Notes under the pieces: model-generated | Database searches by the model: none | The model's input: only the letters and a program-made list of their open reading frames with translations | What the model was told of the DNA's origin: nothing | Made by a program: the position numbers and the translations under genes | Assembly: GCF_040812015.1 (NCBI RefSeq) | Contig: NZ_JBFNXJ010000003.1 | Coordinates: 1-64,000 of the forward strand | Reading direction: 5' to 3' | From: Chitinivorax sp. PXF-14 | GTDB lineage: Bacteria; Pseudomonadota; Gammaproteobacteria; Burkholderiales; SCOH01 | Length of the DNA stretch: 64,000 nucleotides | Shown here: positions 46,141-55,637 of the stretch, piece by piece | How the letters are laid out: the number at the start of each line of letters is the position of its first letter | Numbering within the stretch: the first letter of the stretch is position 1

Positions 46141-48270
46141 ATGCCGCAACCGATCTACGTGAAGAAGCCGCAAGGCCGCCGAGTCCGACCCCATGCGCCA
46201 AGCGCCCTTGCCGTCGCGTTGCTGGCGGCCTTGGCCGCCCTGCCCGGCGCGTCCCTGGCGCAGGGGGCCGCTCCAGCGGTCGAAAAGGGCAAGAGCGCCG
46301 TGAGCGAAGGGGCAGTCGAGTTGCCGGCCGTGACCGTGACTGCGGAAAAGACATCCGCAGCCGAACAGGAGGTGCCGATCAGCATGACGGTGGTAAGCGG
46401 CGAGGACCTGGAACGGTCCGCCGCGAAGGATACGATCGACATCGTCCGTCAGGCCCCCAACGTGTACATGACCAAGGCCGGCCAGCATTCCAGCGTCGCC
46501 TTCATCTCCATACGCGGCGTCACTCCATTCATGGAGGCCGAGCAGCCGATAGGTTTCTTCGTTGATGGTGTCCACTACCGGAACATCGATATGGAGTTGC
46601 TGGACATCGAGCGTGTGGAAGTGCTGCGCGGGCCGCAATCCACCCTCTACGGGCGCAACACCGAGGCCGGGGCCGTCAACATCATCACCCGCGATCCGGA
46701 ACCCTACGGGGAGCATTCGGTGTCGCTGGGCATCGGGAATTACGACCGGAAGACGCTGAGCGGCATTTTCGGAGGGGCGCTGGGGAATCAGGACTGGTCC
46801 TACCGCGTGGCGCTGCAGCAGTTCCGCAGCGATGGCTATTTCACCCGCAAGCCGGATGGCGTCAATGACGTCGACAAGGCTGATGACTTCAACGCCCGCT
46901 TCAAGGTGCGCTGGAAGCCTGGTGGGGATACCTGGGACGTTGTGGCCACCTACGACGGCCAACGTTATCGGGACGGCTCAACCAACATCGCCACACTCAG
47001 TCAAATACGTTCCGATCCGCACACGGTTTCGTCCGACCTCATCGGCTTCAACGACACCGACACGCACAGCGGCACTCTACGCGCAGTCTACAAAGCGCCG
47101 TCCTTCACGGTGACCTCCATCTCGGCCTACACCACCGAAGACAAATCGGCGACCTATGACGTCGATGCCTCGGCGTTCGACGCCATGCGCTTGCGCACGG
47201 ACGTGAACTATTCCCGCTTCACGCAGGAACTGCGCCTGAGCTCCCCGGACGGTGCTTCCGGGCCACGCTGGGTCGGTGGACTCTACTATTTCGACCAGAC
47301 GGATCACAACAACTTCGACATGAACATGAGCGGATTGGGCTTCGGTGTCCAGTCGGTGCGGACGAAGACGGATACCCGTAACATGGCGCTGTTTGGCCAG
47401 GCCACCTGGCCCATGACCGACACGGTCTCCCTGATCACGGGGCTGCGGTACGACCATGAGACAAAGGATGTGGACAACCGTCAGGTCTGGGTCGCCATGG
47501 GCAGGGACTTCGGTTCCAGGGAGAGGATGACCTTCAATGCGCGGCTGCCCAAGGTTGGTCTGGAATACAAGCCGTCGTCCGATCTGCTGACCTACGCCAC
47601 CTATGCCAAGGGGTACAAGGCAGGCGGGCTCAACAATCTGGCGGATCCGGGTCACGAACTCTACGAGCCCGAGTACACAACGAACTACGAGATCGGCCTC
47701 AAGCACACGGGCCTGAACAACCGGCTGCAAACCAGGTTGGCGCTGTTCTGGATCGACTGGACCGACCAGCAGGTGGAGGAGCTGGTTCTGTCGCGGTCCA
47801 ACATCACCAACGCGGGCAAGAGTGTCAGCCGAGGGGTGGAGCTGGAACTGGCCTGGCAGGCAAGCAGAGCCCTGATGCTGCGGGCCAGCGGCGGCTGGAA
47901 CGATGCCCATTTCGTGAGGTACAAGGACGGCGGCAACGATTTCGCCGGCAACCGTCCGCCGAACGCGCCGGCCTACACCTACAGCCTCGGTGCCGATTAC
48001 ATGTTCGGCAACGGATGGTATGCCCATGCCGATTGGCAAGGCGCCGGTAAAGTCTACTTCGACTCGGCGAATACCAAGAAGCAGGACAGTTATGGCCTGC
48101 TCAACATGAAGGCCGGCTACCGGTTCAGCGATTTCGAGGTGGCGTTCTGGATCAAGAACGCGCTGGACAAGGTGTATGTCACCCGCGCCTTCGACATCGG
48201 CGGCGGCACCTTTGCCGGTATTGCTGGCGACCCGCGAACCTTTGGCATGACGCTCACGGCGCGGTGGTGA
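46141..48270 (+). CDS. TonB-dependent siderophore receptor (FyuA/FptA-like)
   Basis: A 709-residue outer-membrane receptor. Signal peptide about 1-41 (ALAVALLAALAALPGASLAQG), TonB box-like VELPAVTVTAEK (about 59-70), plug domain (about 75-190; IRGVTPFMEA, LRGPQSTLYGRNTEAGAVNIIT) and a beta-barrel ending in the C-terminal aromatic W of LTARW. The gene starts at 46141 with AGGAG eight bases upstream. It should import the ferric form of the product made by this cluster. The permease gene follows at once, so both are probably one transcript. Confidence 0.93.
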   Translation: MPQPIYVKKPQGRRVRPHAPSALAVALLAALAALPGASLAQGAAPAVEKGKSAVSEGAVELPAVTVTAEKTSAAEQEVPISMTVVSGEDLERSAAKDTIDIVRQAPNVYMTKAGQHSSVAFISIRGVTPFMEAEQPIGFFVDGVHYRNIDMELLDIERVEVLRGPQSTLYGRNTEAGAVNIITRDPEPYGEHSVSLGIGNYDRKTLSGIFGGALGNQDWSYRVALQQFRSDGYFTRKPDGVNDVDKADDFNARFKVRWKPGGDTWDVVATYDGQRYRDGSTNIATLSQIRSDPHTVSSDLIGFNDTDTHSGTLRAVYKAPSFTVTSISAYTTEDKSATYDVDASAFDAMRLRTDVNYSRFTQELRLSSPDGASGPRWVGGLYYFDQTDHNNFDMNMSGLGFGVQSVRTKTDTRNMALFGQATWPMTDTVSLITGLRYDHETKDVDNRQVWVAMGRDFGSRERMTFNARLPKVGLEYKPSSDLLTYATYAKGYKAGGLNNLADPGHELYEPEYTTNYEIGLKHTGLNNRLQTRLALFWIDWTDQQVEELVLSRSNITNAGKSVSRGVELELAWQASRALMLRASGGWNDAHFVRYKDGGNDFAGNRPPNAPAYTYSLGADYMFGNGWYAHADWQGAGKVYFDSANTKKQDSYGLLNMKAGYRFSDFEVAFWIKNALDKVYVTRAFDIGGGTFAGIAGDPRTFGMTLTARW

Positions 48271-48272
48271 TC

Positions 48273-49535
48273 ATGGACAGACCCGTCAAAGCCGCCGAGG
48301 GGCGGAAGCTACTGATGATGATCGGCTGCCTCTATCTGGTGCAGGGGTTACCGGTAGGGCTCGCGTTTCAGGCCTATCCCGTGCTGCTCCGGGACGGTGG
48401 CGCTTCGCTGGACCTGATCGCGCTGGTGCCGCTGGCCAGCCTGCCGTGGGTGTTCAAGTTCTTCTGGGCCTCCGTCGTGGAGAACCACTGGGTTCGCCCA
48501 CTTGGTCGCCGCAGAAGCTGGATATTGCCTATGCAGACCCTGCTGGCAGTCAGCCTTGCGGGAATGGCGCTGTTTCCGTTCACCGCCGGCAACGCGCCCG
48601 CATTGCTGGTTCTCGTGGCAATGGCATCATTGGTCAGCGCTACCCAGGACATCGCTACCGACGGCTTGGCATCCGAGCAGCTCCACGGCACCGGGCTGGC
48701 CCACATCAACACCTTCCAGGTCGCCGGTTTCATGACGGGCATGCTGGCAGGCGGCCCGGGGGCGATGGTGGGAATCGCCACGCTGGGGCATGCGCCCACG
48801 CTTCTGGGGCTGGCACTGATGGTTCTGCTGTGCGGCGTGCCCATCACCCTGTGGCGCGAGCCAGATCCGCCGCAAGGACGGGTGTCGGCGCCCGCTTCGC
48901 TCAAGGCCTTCTTCCGACGGGCGGGGGCGCTTCCCATGCTGATGCTGGGCATATGCGCCACCATGGGAGGCGCAGTCTCATTCGGTGTGGCGAAGCTGTT
49001 CCTGATTGATGCCGGATGGTCTCTCGACGCGGTCGGCATCCTATCGGGCACTGGCAACATGCTGATGATCGTGGCCGGATCTGGCATCGCGGGGTTGATG
49101 GTTGTGCGCTTCGGGCCGTGGTCCACTTTGCTGTTGGGGGGAATTCTGGTCGGGGCCAGCTCTGCGGTATGGGTGGTTTTGGCCATGGACCCGCGCCTTG
49201 CGGCCCCCACGGCGGTGTGGGGACTGGCGACTGCGAGCGGCCTCGGAATCGGAGTCAGCACCGTGGCGTCCTACACCCTTCTGATGCGCTTCGCCCAGCA
49301 GGGCAGGCAGCCCGGCACCGACTATTCGGTGTTCCAGGGGTTGCAGACCCTCGGGGAAGCTCTGGTGGTGGCGGCGGCGACGGCTTTGGCTGCGCGGGCG
49401 GGATATGTCGTGGCATTGTCCATCGGCCTCGTGGTCGCTCTGATGCTGATGGCGATGGTCTTCCGGCTACGGAAAAGCTCCCGTCAACCCGACTCGTACA
49501 CTGAATTGGTTTCGTCGATCGCTTCGTCGACATGA
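48273..49535 (+). CDS. MFS-type siderophore permease (RhtX/FptX, YbtX-like)
   Basis: A 420-residue inner-membrane protein with about 12 hydrophobic segments and the N-terminal motif GCLYLVQGLPVGLAFQAYPVLLRDGG, typical of the AmpG-related RhtX/FptX/YbtX permeases. FptX imports ferripyochelin across the inner membrane; YbtX is its neighbour-family homolog. The ATG at 48273 lies two bases after the receptor stop; in-frame GTGs at 48264 and 48267 overlap that stop. With both YbtPQ-like ABC proteins and this permease present, uptake may be redundant. Confidence 0.9.
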   Translation: MDRPVKAAEGRKLLMMIGCLYLVQGLPVGLAFQAYPVLLRDGGASLDLIALVPLASLPWVFKFFWASVVENHWVRPLGRRRSWILPMQTLLAVSLAGMALFPFTAGNAPALLVLVAMASLVSATQDIATDGLASEQLHGTGLAHINTFQVAGFMTGMLAGGPGAMVGIATLGHAPTLLGLALMVLLCGVPITLWREPDPPQGRVSAPASLKAFFRRAGALPMLMLGICATMGGAVSFGVAKLFLIDAGWSLDAVGILSGTGNMLMIVAGSGIAGLMVVRFGPWSTLLLGGILVGASSAVWVVLAMDPRLAAPTAVWGLATASGLGIGVSTVASYTLLMRFAQQGRQPGTDYSVFQGLQTLGEALVVAAATALAARAGYVVALSIGLVVALMLMAMVFRLRKSSRQPDSYTELVSSIASST

Positions 49536-49872
49536 TTGGCATGGACGAATCCTCGGCGTTGGCGCCGCTTCCCATGCCTGGACGGGGGATACCGTGATGA
49601 CATCCGCTTCCACCCAGTCGGCCCCGGTCTGCGCCACTCTGGTGGGAATCAGACACGACCACGGCTTCGGTCAGGGGATGCGCCAGCGGGCCGAAATGCG
49701 CACCCTGCCTTCGTCACCGAGCCGGGGATGTGACGGGTGCTGCGTGTCTCGCGGGCGATCCGGCCCATGGCCGATGAAACGGGGCTTGAGGAGCGCCGGT
49801 CGCGCGTCCCGGCGGTTCTCGCTCGCATGGAGGAGACCGCGGACCGCCAGTCCTGATGGAGAAGGAGGAGAA
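49536..49872. other. Right junction between siderophore cargo and ICE backbone
   Basis: 337 bases with no gene I can support. It should contain the cargo/backbone junction and the promoter of the LysR-type gene. I saw no inverted repeat, tRNA end or short target duplication that would identify how the cluster was inserted. Confidence 0.5.
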
Positions 49873-50781
49873 ATGGACCTTCGACATCTTCGCTGCTTCA
49901 TCGCCCTGGCGGAAGAGCTCCATTTCACTCGTGCTGCGGAACGTTTGCACATCGAACAATCCCCACTGTCACGAGCGATCAAGGAATTGGAAACTGAGCT
50001 GAGGGTACGGCTGTTCGAACGAAATCCCCGGGGAACCCGCCTCACATGGGCGGGGCAAGTGTTCCAGAAGGACGTGCGACGCATCCTTCTCGCGGTGGAC
50101 CAGGCGACGGCGAACGCGCGAGCAGCTGCTTCCGGCTTCCGGGGAACGCTTCGCATCGCATTGTCCGACGGTGTTGTGCCACGGCGGCTCTCCGAGTTGC
50201 TTGCCAGATGCAGGTTGGAGGAGCCGGAAGTCGAGATACGACTCTTCGAGGTCCCTCTCTCCCAGCAGGTGAGAGGACTCCGCAACGACCTGTACGACGC
50301 CGGGTTCGCCCGCTCGGACGAGAGCGGAAGCGGACTGATCGCCCGGCCTGTTTGGAAGGATCCGCTCCTGGTCGTCCTTCCCGCGCGCCACCCTTTGCTG
50401 GCCTTTCGCGTGATCCCCCTCGACAAGGTAATGCAGTATCCGCTGGTGCTCTGTCACCCCGAGACGTGCGAAGGCCGCCACAGGCAGATCAAACGCATCT
50501 TTCGCTCCTCCGGGTTCGATCCGGCGATCGCGGAGCACGTCGCCAGCAACGATGTCATGCTCGCGCTGGTCGCGGCCGGTTATGGGCTCGGCCTGGCCTG
50601 TCACGCGCAGATCATCGCGTATCACCGATCCGAGGTTGTTACGCGTCGGCTGGCCGAAGAGTCGCCGATCCTGACCACGTATCTGCTCCGACCGGAGGCG
50701 GATGCGCACGCGCAACTCAATCGATTCATCGCACGGGCCATTTCCGATTCCCAGGTCCGCGGTTCAGACTGCGCGGAATGA
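49873..50781 (+). CDS. LysR-family transcriptional regulator
   Basis: A 302-residue LysR protein. The N-terminal winged HTH (about 1-60) reads LRCFIALAEELHFTRAAERLHIEQSPLSRAIKELE; residues about 90-295 form the effector-binding domain (FRGTLRIALSDGVVPRRL). The ATG at 49873 has GGAGGAG just upstream. It converges with the helicase gene; a terminator lies between them. Many ICEs of this family carry a LysR gene at this place, so I count it as ICE rather than siderophore. The effector is unknown. Confidence 0.88.
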   Translation: MDLRHLRCFIALAEELHFTRAAERLHIEQSPLSRAIKELETELRVRLFERNPRGTRLTWAGQVFQKDVRRILLAVDQATANARAAASGFRGTLRIALSDGVVPRRLSELLARCRLEEPEVEIRLFEVPLSQQVRGLRNDLYDAGFARSDESGSGLIARPVWKDPLLVVLPARHPLLAFRVIPLDKVMQYPLVLCHPETCEGRHRQIKRIFRSSGFDPAIAEHVASNDVMLALVAAGYGLGLACHAQIIAYHRSEVVTRRLAEESPILTTYLLRPEADAHAQLNRFIARAISDSQVRGSDCAE

Positions 50782-50895
50782 CCCATGCCGCCCGCATCCC
50801 GGCGTTCGCCACGCGGCACGATTCCGCCCCCCATGATCGGGTCCCGAATCAAGCGGTCGGCGACGCGGCCGCGCCTCGAAGCGTATTCACGCAAG

Positions 50896-50925
50896 AAAAA
50901 TCGGCCCCGTGAAGGGGCCGGAATG
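50896..50925 (-). terminator. Rho-independent terminator after the helicase gene
   Basis: On the minus strand GGCCCC-TTCAC-GGGGCC forms a strong stem immediately followed by ATTTTTC. It lies just after the helicase stop at 50927 and so ends that transcript. Confidence 0.82.
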
Positions 50926-50926
50926 A

Positions 50927-53197
50927 TCAACCCACCAACTGCCGCGCCAGCGCCACTTCCACCGAGTCACCATCCTGGTTCAGAACATCGAGCCCGGATT
51001 CCGGCACGTCGCCGGAGGTGCTCTGCGACACCATGATCTTCCTGGCCATCAACCCCAGGCAGGTCATCTGCGAGGAGTTGGCGTAGCCAAGGTAGATCAC
51101 GCGCACCGGCTGCTTCTGGCCGATGCGCCATGAGCGCCGTGCGGCCTGCTGCAGCGAATACACGTTGTAGCCCGACTGCATGAACACGATGGTCGGGAAC
51201 TCCAACAGGTCCAGGCCGGTCTTGACCAGCTCGGGATTGGTGATGAGCACATCGATGCCGCGGTCCAACTGCTCGGCGATCCAGTCCTCGCGGCGGGAGG
51301 CATCCACGCTCGCGCGCAGCACCGCCACCTTGAAGCCTTCCTGCTCCAGCAGCACCTTCAGACGCGACGTGGTATCGCGCGTGCCGGTATAGACCGAATA
51401 GACCAGGGTCTTGCGACCTTCCGCCTTCTCCTGCTTGCAGATCTCGATCAGCTCGCGTTCCTTGGGCATCACCTCCAGCTCGTTGAACTGAGCCGGGACG
51501 AACGCCAGGGTGTTGCGCGTACGCGGATGCACCACGGTTTCCGACCGGAAGCACGTGTCCGGCCAGGCCAGCAGCACGTTGAGGACCACGCCGAGCAGCG
51601 TCGTATCACGCTTCGCCAGGGCCTGCTTCAGCTCCTGGGTCAGGCGACCCGCCAGATCGCGGTAGGCTGCGGCTTGCGCCGTGTCCATCGCGACCTCGCG
51701 GAACTCCTCGTCGTAGGGCGGCAGCACGTTGCCACCGATGTCCTTCAACTTGAGAAAGACCGTGAACGGCAGGACGCAACGCAGCACCCCCTTGGGACCG
51801 AAGCCCGGCGCCTTGACCGTGCGCACCGATACCTTGGTGCCCTTGGCCGTCTTGTGCGCCGTACCCGTGCTCTCGGAGTAGATGTCCTTCAAGACACCGT
51901 GGTCGCGCATGAACGCCATCGCAGCCGACGTCATGCTGCCGCTCTTGGTCGGCCGGTAGCCGTCTTCGATCATCCGCCCCGGCAGGGCTCGGAACAGCAG
52001 GTGGAACAGGTCGTCGCCATAGCCGCCCATCAGCGTGCCGGTGAGCAGCAGCGTCTTGCGCGACTTCGCTGCGAGCACACCCATGGCCTGGCCCTGAGCG
52101 GAACCGCCGTTCTTGTACTCGTGCGCCTCGTCGGCGATGAGCAGATCGAACGTGCCCTGGGGCAGGTAGCGTTTGATGTACTCGGACGGCTGGTAGCCGC
52201 CCTCGCCGAAGCCGAACTCCATGTTCGCCATCGCACGCTCCATCCGGTGAGCTTGCCGATCCGAGAAGACCAGCTCGCCGCGGTCGTCCATCAGGTTGAT
52301 GAACTCGTGGATGTTGTCCCCGAGCATCGAGGCGAGGAACGCATCACCGAACTTCTGCATCAGCTTCTGTGCGGTGACTTCCCCGATGGTCGGGATGCGT
52401 TTCAAGGCTTTGAGCACGGAAGAGGACTGGTCACTGGCGGACAGGCTCCTTGGGCGGATCAGCGTCCACAGCGGTGCGGCGCAATGGCTGCACTTCCTGC
52501 GGTACTCCTCGGCTTCCAGCTCGACCGGATTGATCGGCTCGCCGTCGAGGTCGGTGATGACATAACCGCAGTCCGGGCACGCCGCCACGTCGCCGTGCCG
52601 GGTCCGATGCCGGGTGAAGACGGGCTTCCAGTGGAAACCCATCCGCATCCGCACTCGACCCAGGACGAAGAACTCCTGACCGCTTGCAGGCACACCCAGC
52701 TGCTCGCGCAGCTTCAACAGTTTGAGCAGCGTATCCGGGCCGTTGAGCACCCAGACCTTGGCACCGGCCACCGTCTCCTGGATTTCGCGTCGCCACTTGT
52801 AGACCAGGTGGGGTGGCGAGAGCACCAGGGTGCGGCGGTAGCCTTCGGCGTTGAGCACGGCGGCCGTGGCGATACCGACCGTCGTCTTGCCGCATCCCAT
52901 CTCGCCGTTGACGATCGCGGCGCGTTCGCCACGGTCGACCAGCAATTCGGTGACGGCATGGACTACATCGGCTTGCGCCTGGAACAGCTTGCGCTTGAGG
53001 CTTGCGATGACGATCTGCCGATGCGCCCGCGCTTGTCCGGCGTAGACCGGGGGATTGGCACGGTTGAGGGAGTCCAGCAGTTCGTCGCCGAACTCGGTGA
53101 CGAAGTCCTGCAGGCTGAGGGTGAGAGGAGAAGCGGCCGCTTCGAGCAGGTCTCCCTGCACAGCGGTTTCGGGAATGGTTTCGAGATCGAAGGACAT
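50927..53197 (-). CDS. ICE DEAD/DEAH-box (SNF2-like) helicase
   Basis: A 756-residue superfamily 2 ATPase. Walker A GEMGCGKTT (98-106), two CxxC pairs forming a zinc-ribbon-like insert (CPDCGY and CSHC, about 225-260), DEAH in IADEAHEYKN (about 356-365), and a C-terminal helicase domain with RRSWRIGQKQPVRVIYL, typical of SNF2-like enzymes. The start at 53197 (MSFDLETIPE) is preceded by a ribosome site. It is the last gene of the maintenance block on this strand. Homologs are constant members of PFGI-1-type ICEs; the exact role in transfer or replication is not established. Confidence 0.9.
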   Translation of the reverse strand: MSFDLETIPETAVQGDLLEAAASPLTLSLQDFVTEFGDELLDSLNRANPPVYAGQARAHRQIVIASLKRKLFQAQADVVHAVTELLVDRGERAAIVNGEMGCGKTTVGIATAAVLNAEGYRRTLVLSPPHLVYKWRREIQETVAGAKVWVLNGPDTLLKLLKLREQLGVPASGQEFFVLGRVRMRMGFHWKPVFTRHRTRHGDVAACPDCGYVITDLDGEPINPVELEAEEYRRKCSHCAAPLWTLIRPRSLSASDQSSSVLKALKRIPTIGEVTAQKLMQKFGDAFLASMLGDNIHEFINLMDDRGELVFSDRQAHRMERAMANMEFGFGEGGYQPSEYIKRYLPQGTFDLLIADEAHEYKNGGSAQGQAMGVLAAKSRKTLLLTGTLMGGYGDDLFHLLFRALPGRMIEDGYRPTKSGSMTSAAMAFMRDHGVLKDIYSESTGTAHKTAKGTKVSVRTVKAPGFGPKGVLRCVLPFTVFLKLKDIGGNVLPPYDEEFREVAMDTAQAAAYRDLAGRLTQELKQALAKRDTTLLGVVLNVLLAWPDTCFRSETVVHPRTRNTLAFVPAQFNELEVMPKERELIEICKQEKAEGRKTLVYSVYTGTRDTTSRLKVLLEQEGFKVAVLRASVDASRREDWIAEQLDRGIDVLITNPELVKTGLDLLEFPTIVFMQSGYNVYSLQQAARRSWRIGQKQPVRVIYLGYANSSQMTCLGLMARKIMVSQSTSGDVPESGLDVLNQDGDSVEVALARQLVG

Positions 53198-53216
53198 GGT
53201 GATGCTCCAAGGTGAA

Positions 53217-53250
53217 GGGGCACACGCCGCCCCCGCGGGGCGTGTGCCCC
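53217..53250 (-). promoter_or_regulatory. Strong hairpin in the helicase leader
   Basis: GGGGCACACGCC (53217-53228) and GGCGTGTGCCCC (53239-53250) pair perfectly. It lies 20 bases before the helicase start and could shield the ribosome site. It is followed on the plus strand by GGGGTGGGAAGAAA, the string seen in several other leaders of this block. Confidence 0.6.
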
Positions 53251-53292
53251 GGGGTGGGAAGAAAGGAACGGCGCAGGGCCGCTGGATGCGGA

Positions 53293-53598
53293 TCAGTATT
53301 CGCTGGGCAACAGCAGCGTGGTGACGCTGCGATCCCATTCGGTGATGATCCAGAGCTTCAGGTCGGGCGTGACCTGGTAGGACGAGAACAGACGATCCTC
53401 GCCGGACTTCAGCGCGGCGTCGTTCAGACGTCGATCGTTGTCGCTCAGGTCGCCCCAGTCGCCATGAAGATGGCGGCGCAGATACGGCACGGGGTTGAGA
53501 TGGCCTTGCCGGACAAGATCATCGACGCCGATGGTCATGACCACCTGCCCGGGCGAAAAGCGTGCTTGTGATGCGAGGTCGAGAACTGCGAGTGCCAT
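53293..53598 (-). CDS. ICE hypothetical protein, 101 residues
   Basis: A small soluble protein with no recognised domain: LASQARFSPGQVVMTIGVDDLVRQGHL, PYLRRHLHGDWGDLSDNDRRLNDAAL, and a C-terminal LWIITEWDRSVTTLLLPSEY. The GDW-DL-ND-RLND pattern is familiar from small plasmid- and ICE-encoded proteins of unknown function. It starts at an ATG with GGAG upstream and lies between the helicase and a DUF6094 methyltransferase-like gene on the same strand. Confidence 0.78.
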   Translation of the reverse strand: MALAVLDLASQARFSPGQVVMTIGVDDLVRQGHLNPVPYLRRHLHGDWGDLSDNDRRLNDAALKSGEDRLFSSYQVTPDLKLWIITEWDRSVTTLLLPSEY

Positions 53599-53699
53599 GG
53601 TGGTTTCTCCTACTGGAAGAAGGGGCCACGGCACCCCATCGGGACGTCATGACCCCGGTGGGTGGATGAAAGCGACGGCGAACCGTCAGGGAACAGCGA

Positions 53700-54809
53700 T
53701 CAGCGGATGGTCAGCACCTCGCCCCGTGTCGGGGAACCTGGCGTCATGTCCCAGGCGCGGATGACCGGCACGAACTTGTCGGTGAGGATGCGCGTCTCGG
53801 CCACGGAGCCGTCGTCGCGTTCGGTGTATTCCGTCTGGAGAGTCTTCTCCTTGTGGGTATCACCTTTGACGACGAGCACGCGCCCGGTCCTGGACCTCAC
53901 CACGCCGGAAATCGCGCCCGCGGCCAGTGCCAGGGCGAGATGCCAGTGCGACAAGGCCCGCGCCGGTGGTCGCAACGACTGCTGCGCGGCACCCAGGTGC
54001 GTGTCGAGCGCCGGCCAGAGTCCTTGCAGCCGGCAGACTTCATCGGCGAACTGCTCGGGTTCCATCGTCACGCGGTAGAAATGCTCCGGCTCAGCCTGGG
54101 CGGCGGGGACGGTGTACGGCAGGAATGGCCATTCGACCGGCAGCTCCTCGGCTTCGGCATCACCTTGCCCGATCTGCAGCAGCAGACCGCGCGTGGCCTT
54201 GACCGAATCCGAAGCCTGGTCGCGTTGGCGAACCCGGCGACCGAAGATCACCACCTGCTTGAACTGCATCTCCACCGCACGGTAGATGCGCAACTCGGCG
54301 AAGTGACGCGTCAGCCAGCCGACCAGCTCGGCGTCGAGCACGTAGGACGGCACGATGAAGACCAGCACACCGCCATACTGGAGCAGCGGCAGCGCACGCT
54401 GATAGAAAAGCTTCTCCAGCCTGGCGCGGCCCTGGCCCTGGTAGCCGATGTTGCCATTGGCGTCCTTGCTCAGGTCGCCATAGGGCGCGTTGAGCCACAG
54501 CAGGCCAAAGGTCTGGCGGGAGATCAGCGTGTCCATCAGGTCGCCGTGGATGCAGCGATCGACCAGTTGCCGTGCGTGACGGGCACGCTCGGCGTCGTAC
54601 TCGACGGCGAATGCCTTGACCTGCTCGCGTCCGAGGGCATGAGCGGCTTCGGCGATCGCCACGCCTTCGCCGGCGCAGGGATCGAGGATGCACATCGGCC
54701 CATCTGCGGGCGCCAGCGCGGTGAGCGCTCTTTCGAGCGTGGGTTCGTCCGTGGGGAAGTACCCGTTCTTGACGAAATTGCGGGCGAGCCGCGGGAACAT
54801 GAGTGCCAT
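53700..54809 (-). CDS. DUF6094 protein, class I SAM methyltransferase-like
   Basis: A 369-residue protein. It has a SAM-binding motif LDPCAGEGVAIAEAA (about 42-56) and a DNA-methylase-like NAPYGDL (about 108-114), in place of NPPY. The C-terminal half is unlike known methylases. DUF6094 proteins are common on ICEs and plasmids and may modify the element's DNA; activity is unproven. The ATG at 54809 is preceded by GGAG. It belongs to the same-strand block of ICE maintenance genes. Confidence 0.84.
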   Translation of the reverse strand: MALMFPRLARNFVKNGYFPTDEPTLERALTALAPADGPMCILDPCAGEGVAIAEAAHALGREQVKAFAVEYDAERARHARQLVDRCIHGDLMDTLISRQTFGLLWLNAPYGDLSKDANGNIGYQGQGRARLEKLFYQRALPLLQYGGVLVFIVPSYVLDAELVGWLTRHFAELRIYRAVEMQFKQVVIFGRRVRQRDQASDSVKATRGLLLQIGQGDAEAEELPVEWPFLPYTVPAAQAEPEHFYRVTMEPEQFADEVCRLQGLWPALDTHLGAAQQSLRPPARALSHWHLALALAAGAISGVVRSRTGRVLVVKGDTHKEKTLQTEYTERDDGSVAETRILTDKFVPVIRAWDMTPGSPTRGEVLTIR

Positions 54810-54876
54810 GGGAATCTCCTGGGCATGTCGATGGACGGAAGCGGACATGCGCGTTCGCATGTCCGGTGTGGGGACT

Positions 54877-55533
54877 TCAAGCCACCGCTTCGAGCGGCAG
54901 ATCGGAGGCGATCGTGTGCCCGGAGGCGTCAGTGGTGAGTACGTTGCTGCGGATCAGGCCGCCCAGTGCCAGGGTCAGCGCCGGCACGTCGATGGCGAGC
55001 CGATGGCCTTCCAATGGCCCGAGGGCGAACGGAAGGCCGGTCAGCATCGATCGCGCCTGCAACAGCTCCAGCACGATGTCGCGCCAGTGGTCAAGCAGCG
55101 GCAGCGGGCAGGTGTCCCGCACCAGCGACCACAGCCGGTCGAGCCGGTATGTGGAGTCAAGCGGCAGCAGTGCCAGCGCACTGGCGTTGGCCTTGTCGGG
55201 GCGCACGCAGCGACGGTCGAACAGCCACACGTTGGTCAGCGAACCGAACAGCGTGCGCCGGTAGGCGCGGGTGATGCGCTTCTCCAGGTTCTCGACGTTG
55301 CCGACGAAGACCGGGACGCTCGCGCCCTGGTCGGTGATGATGTGGAACTGGTCCAGCCCCTGCTCGTCGCGCCCGAGGGTCAGGCGAGCCAGGAATTCCT
55401 GGACCGCGGTGTCGCGTGCCCAGATGGAGAGAAAGACCAGGTTGCCGTTCTCGTCACCGATGCAGCCGTCGGCCATCAGGTCGGGGCATTCGTCGATGCG
55501 ATACAGCGTCTTGGAAGGATGGGTGACAGGCAT
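54877..55533 (-). CDS. ICE hypothetical protein, 218 residues
   Basis: A soluble protein without a recognised domain. It has an N-terminal ECPDLMADGCIGDENGNLVFLSIWARD, a central IITDQGASVPVFVGNVENLEKRITRAYRRTLFGSL and a helical C-terminus. It starts at 55533. Its leader contains a short hairpin (55575-55589) and, 106 bases upstream, the first copy of the two-hairpin RNA-like element described in the findings. Function unknown; conserved position in the ICE is likely. Confidence 0.75.
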   Translation of the reverse strand: MPVTHPSKTLYRIDECPDLMADGCIGDENGNLVFLSIWARDTAVQEFLARLTLGRDEQGLDQFHIITDQGASVPVFVGNVENLEKRITRAYRRTLFGSLTNVWLFDRRCVRPDKANASALALLPLDSTYRLDRLWSLVRDTCPLPLLDHWRDIVLELLQARSMLTGLPFALGPLEGHRLAIDVPALTLALGGLIRSNVLTTDASGHTIASDLPLEAVA

Positions 55534-55637
55534 GCTGTTGTCCTCGAAGGAATCGGAGGCAGCACGGCCCGCCAGGGCAGTCACTGCCCCAAGGGGTGGA
55601 AGAAAACGCCGCGAGCGGCTTGGCGAAGAGAACGACC

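Noticed and set aside
49594-49872. N-terminal extension of the LysR protein to 49594
   Set aside because: The extra residues are unlike any LysR protein, and the ATG at 49873 has a strong ribosome site and the normal LysR start.
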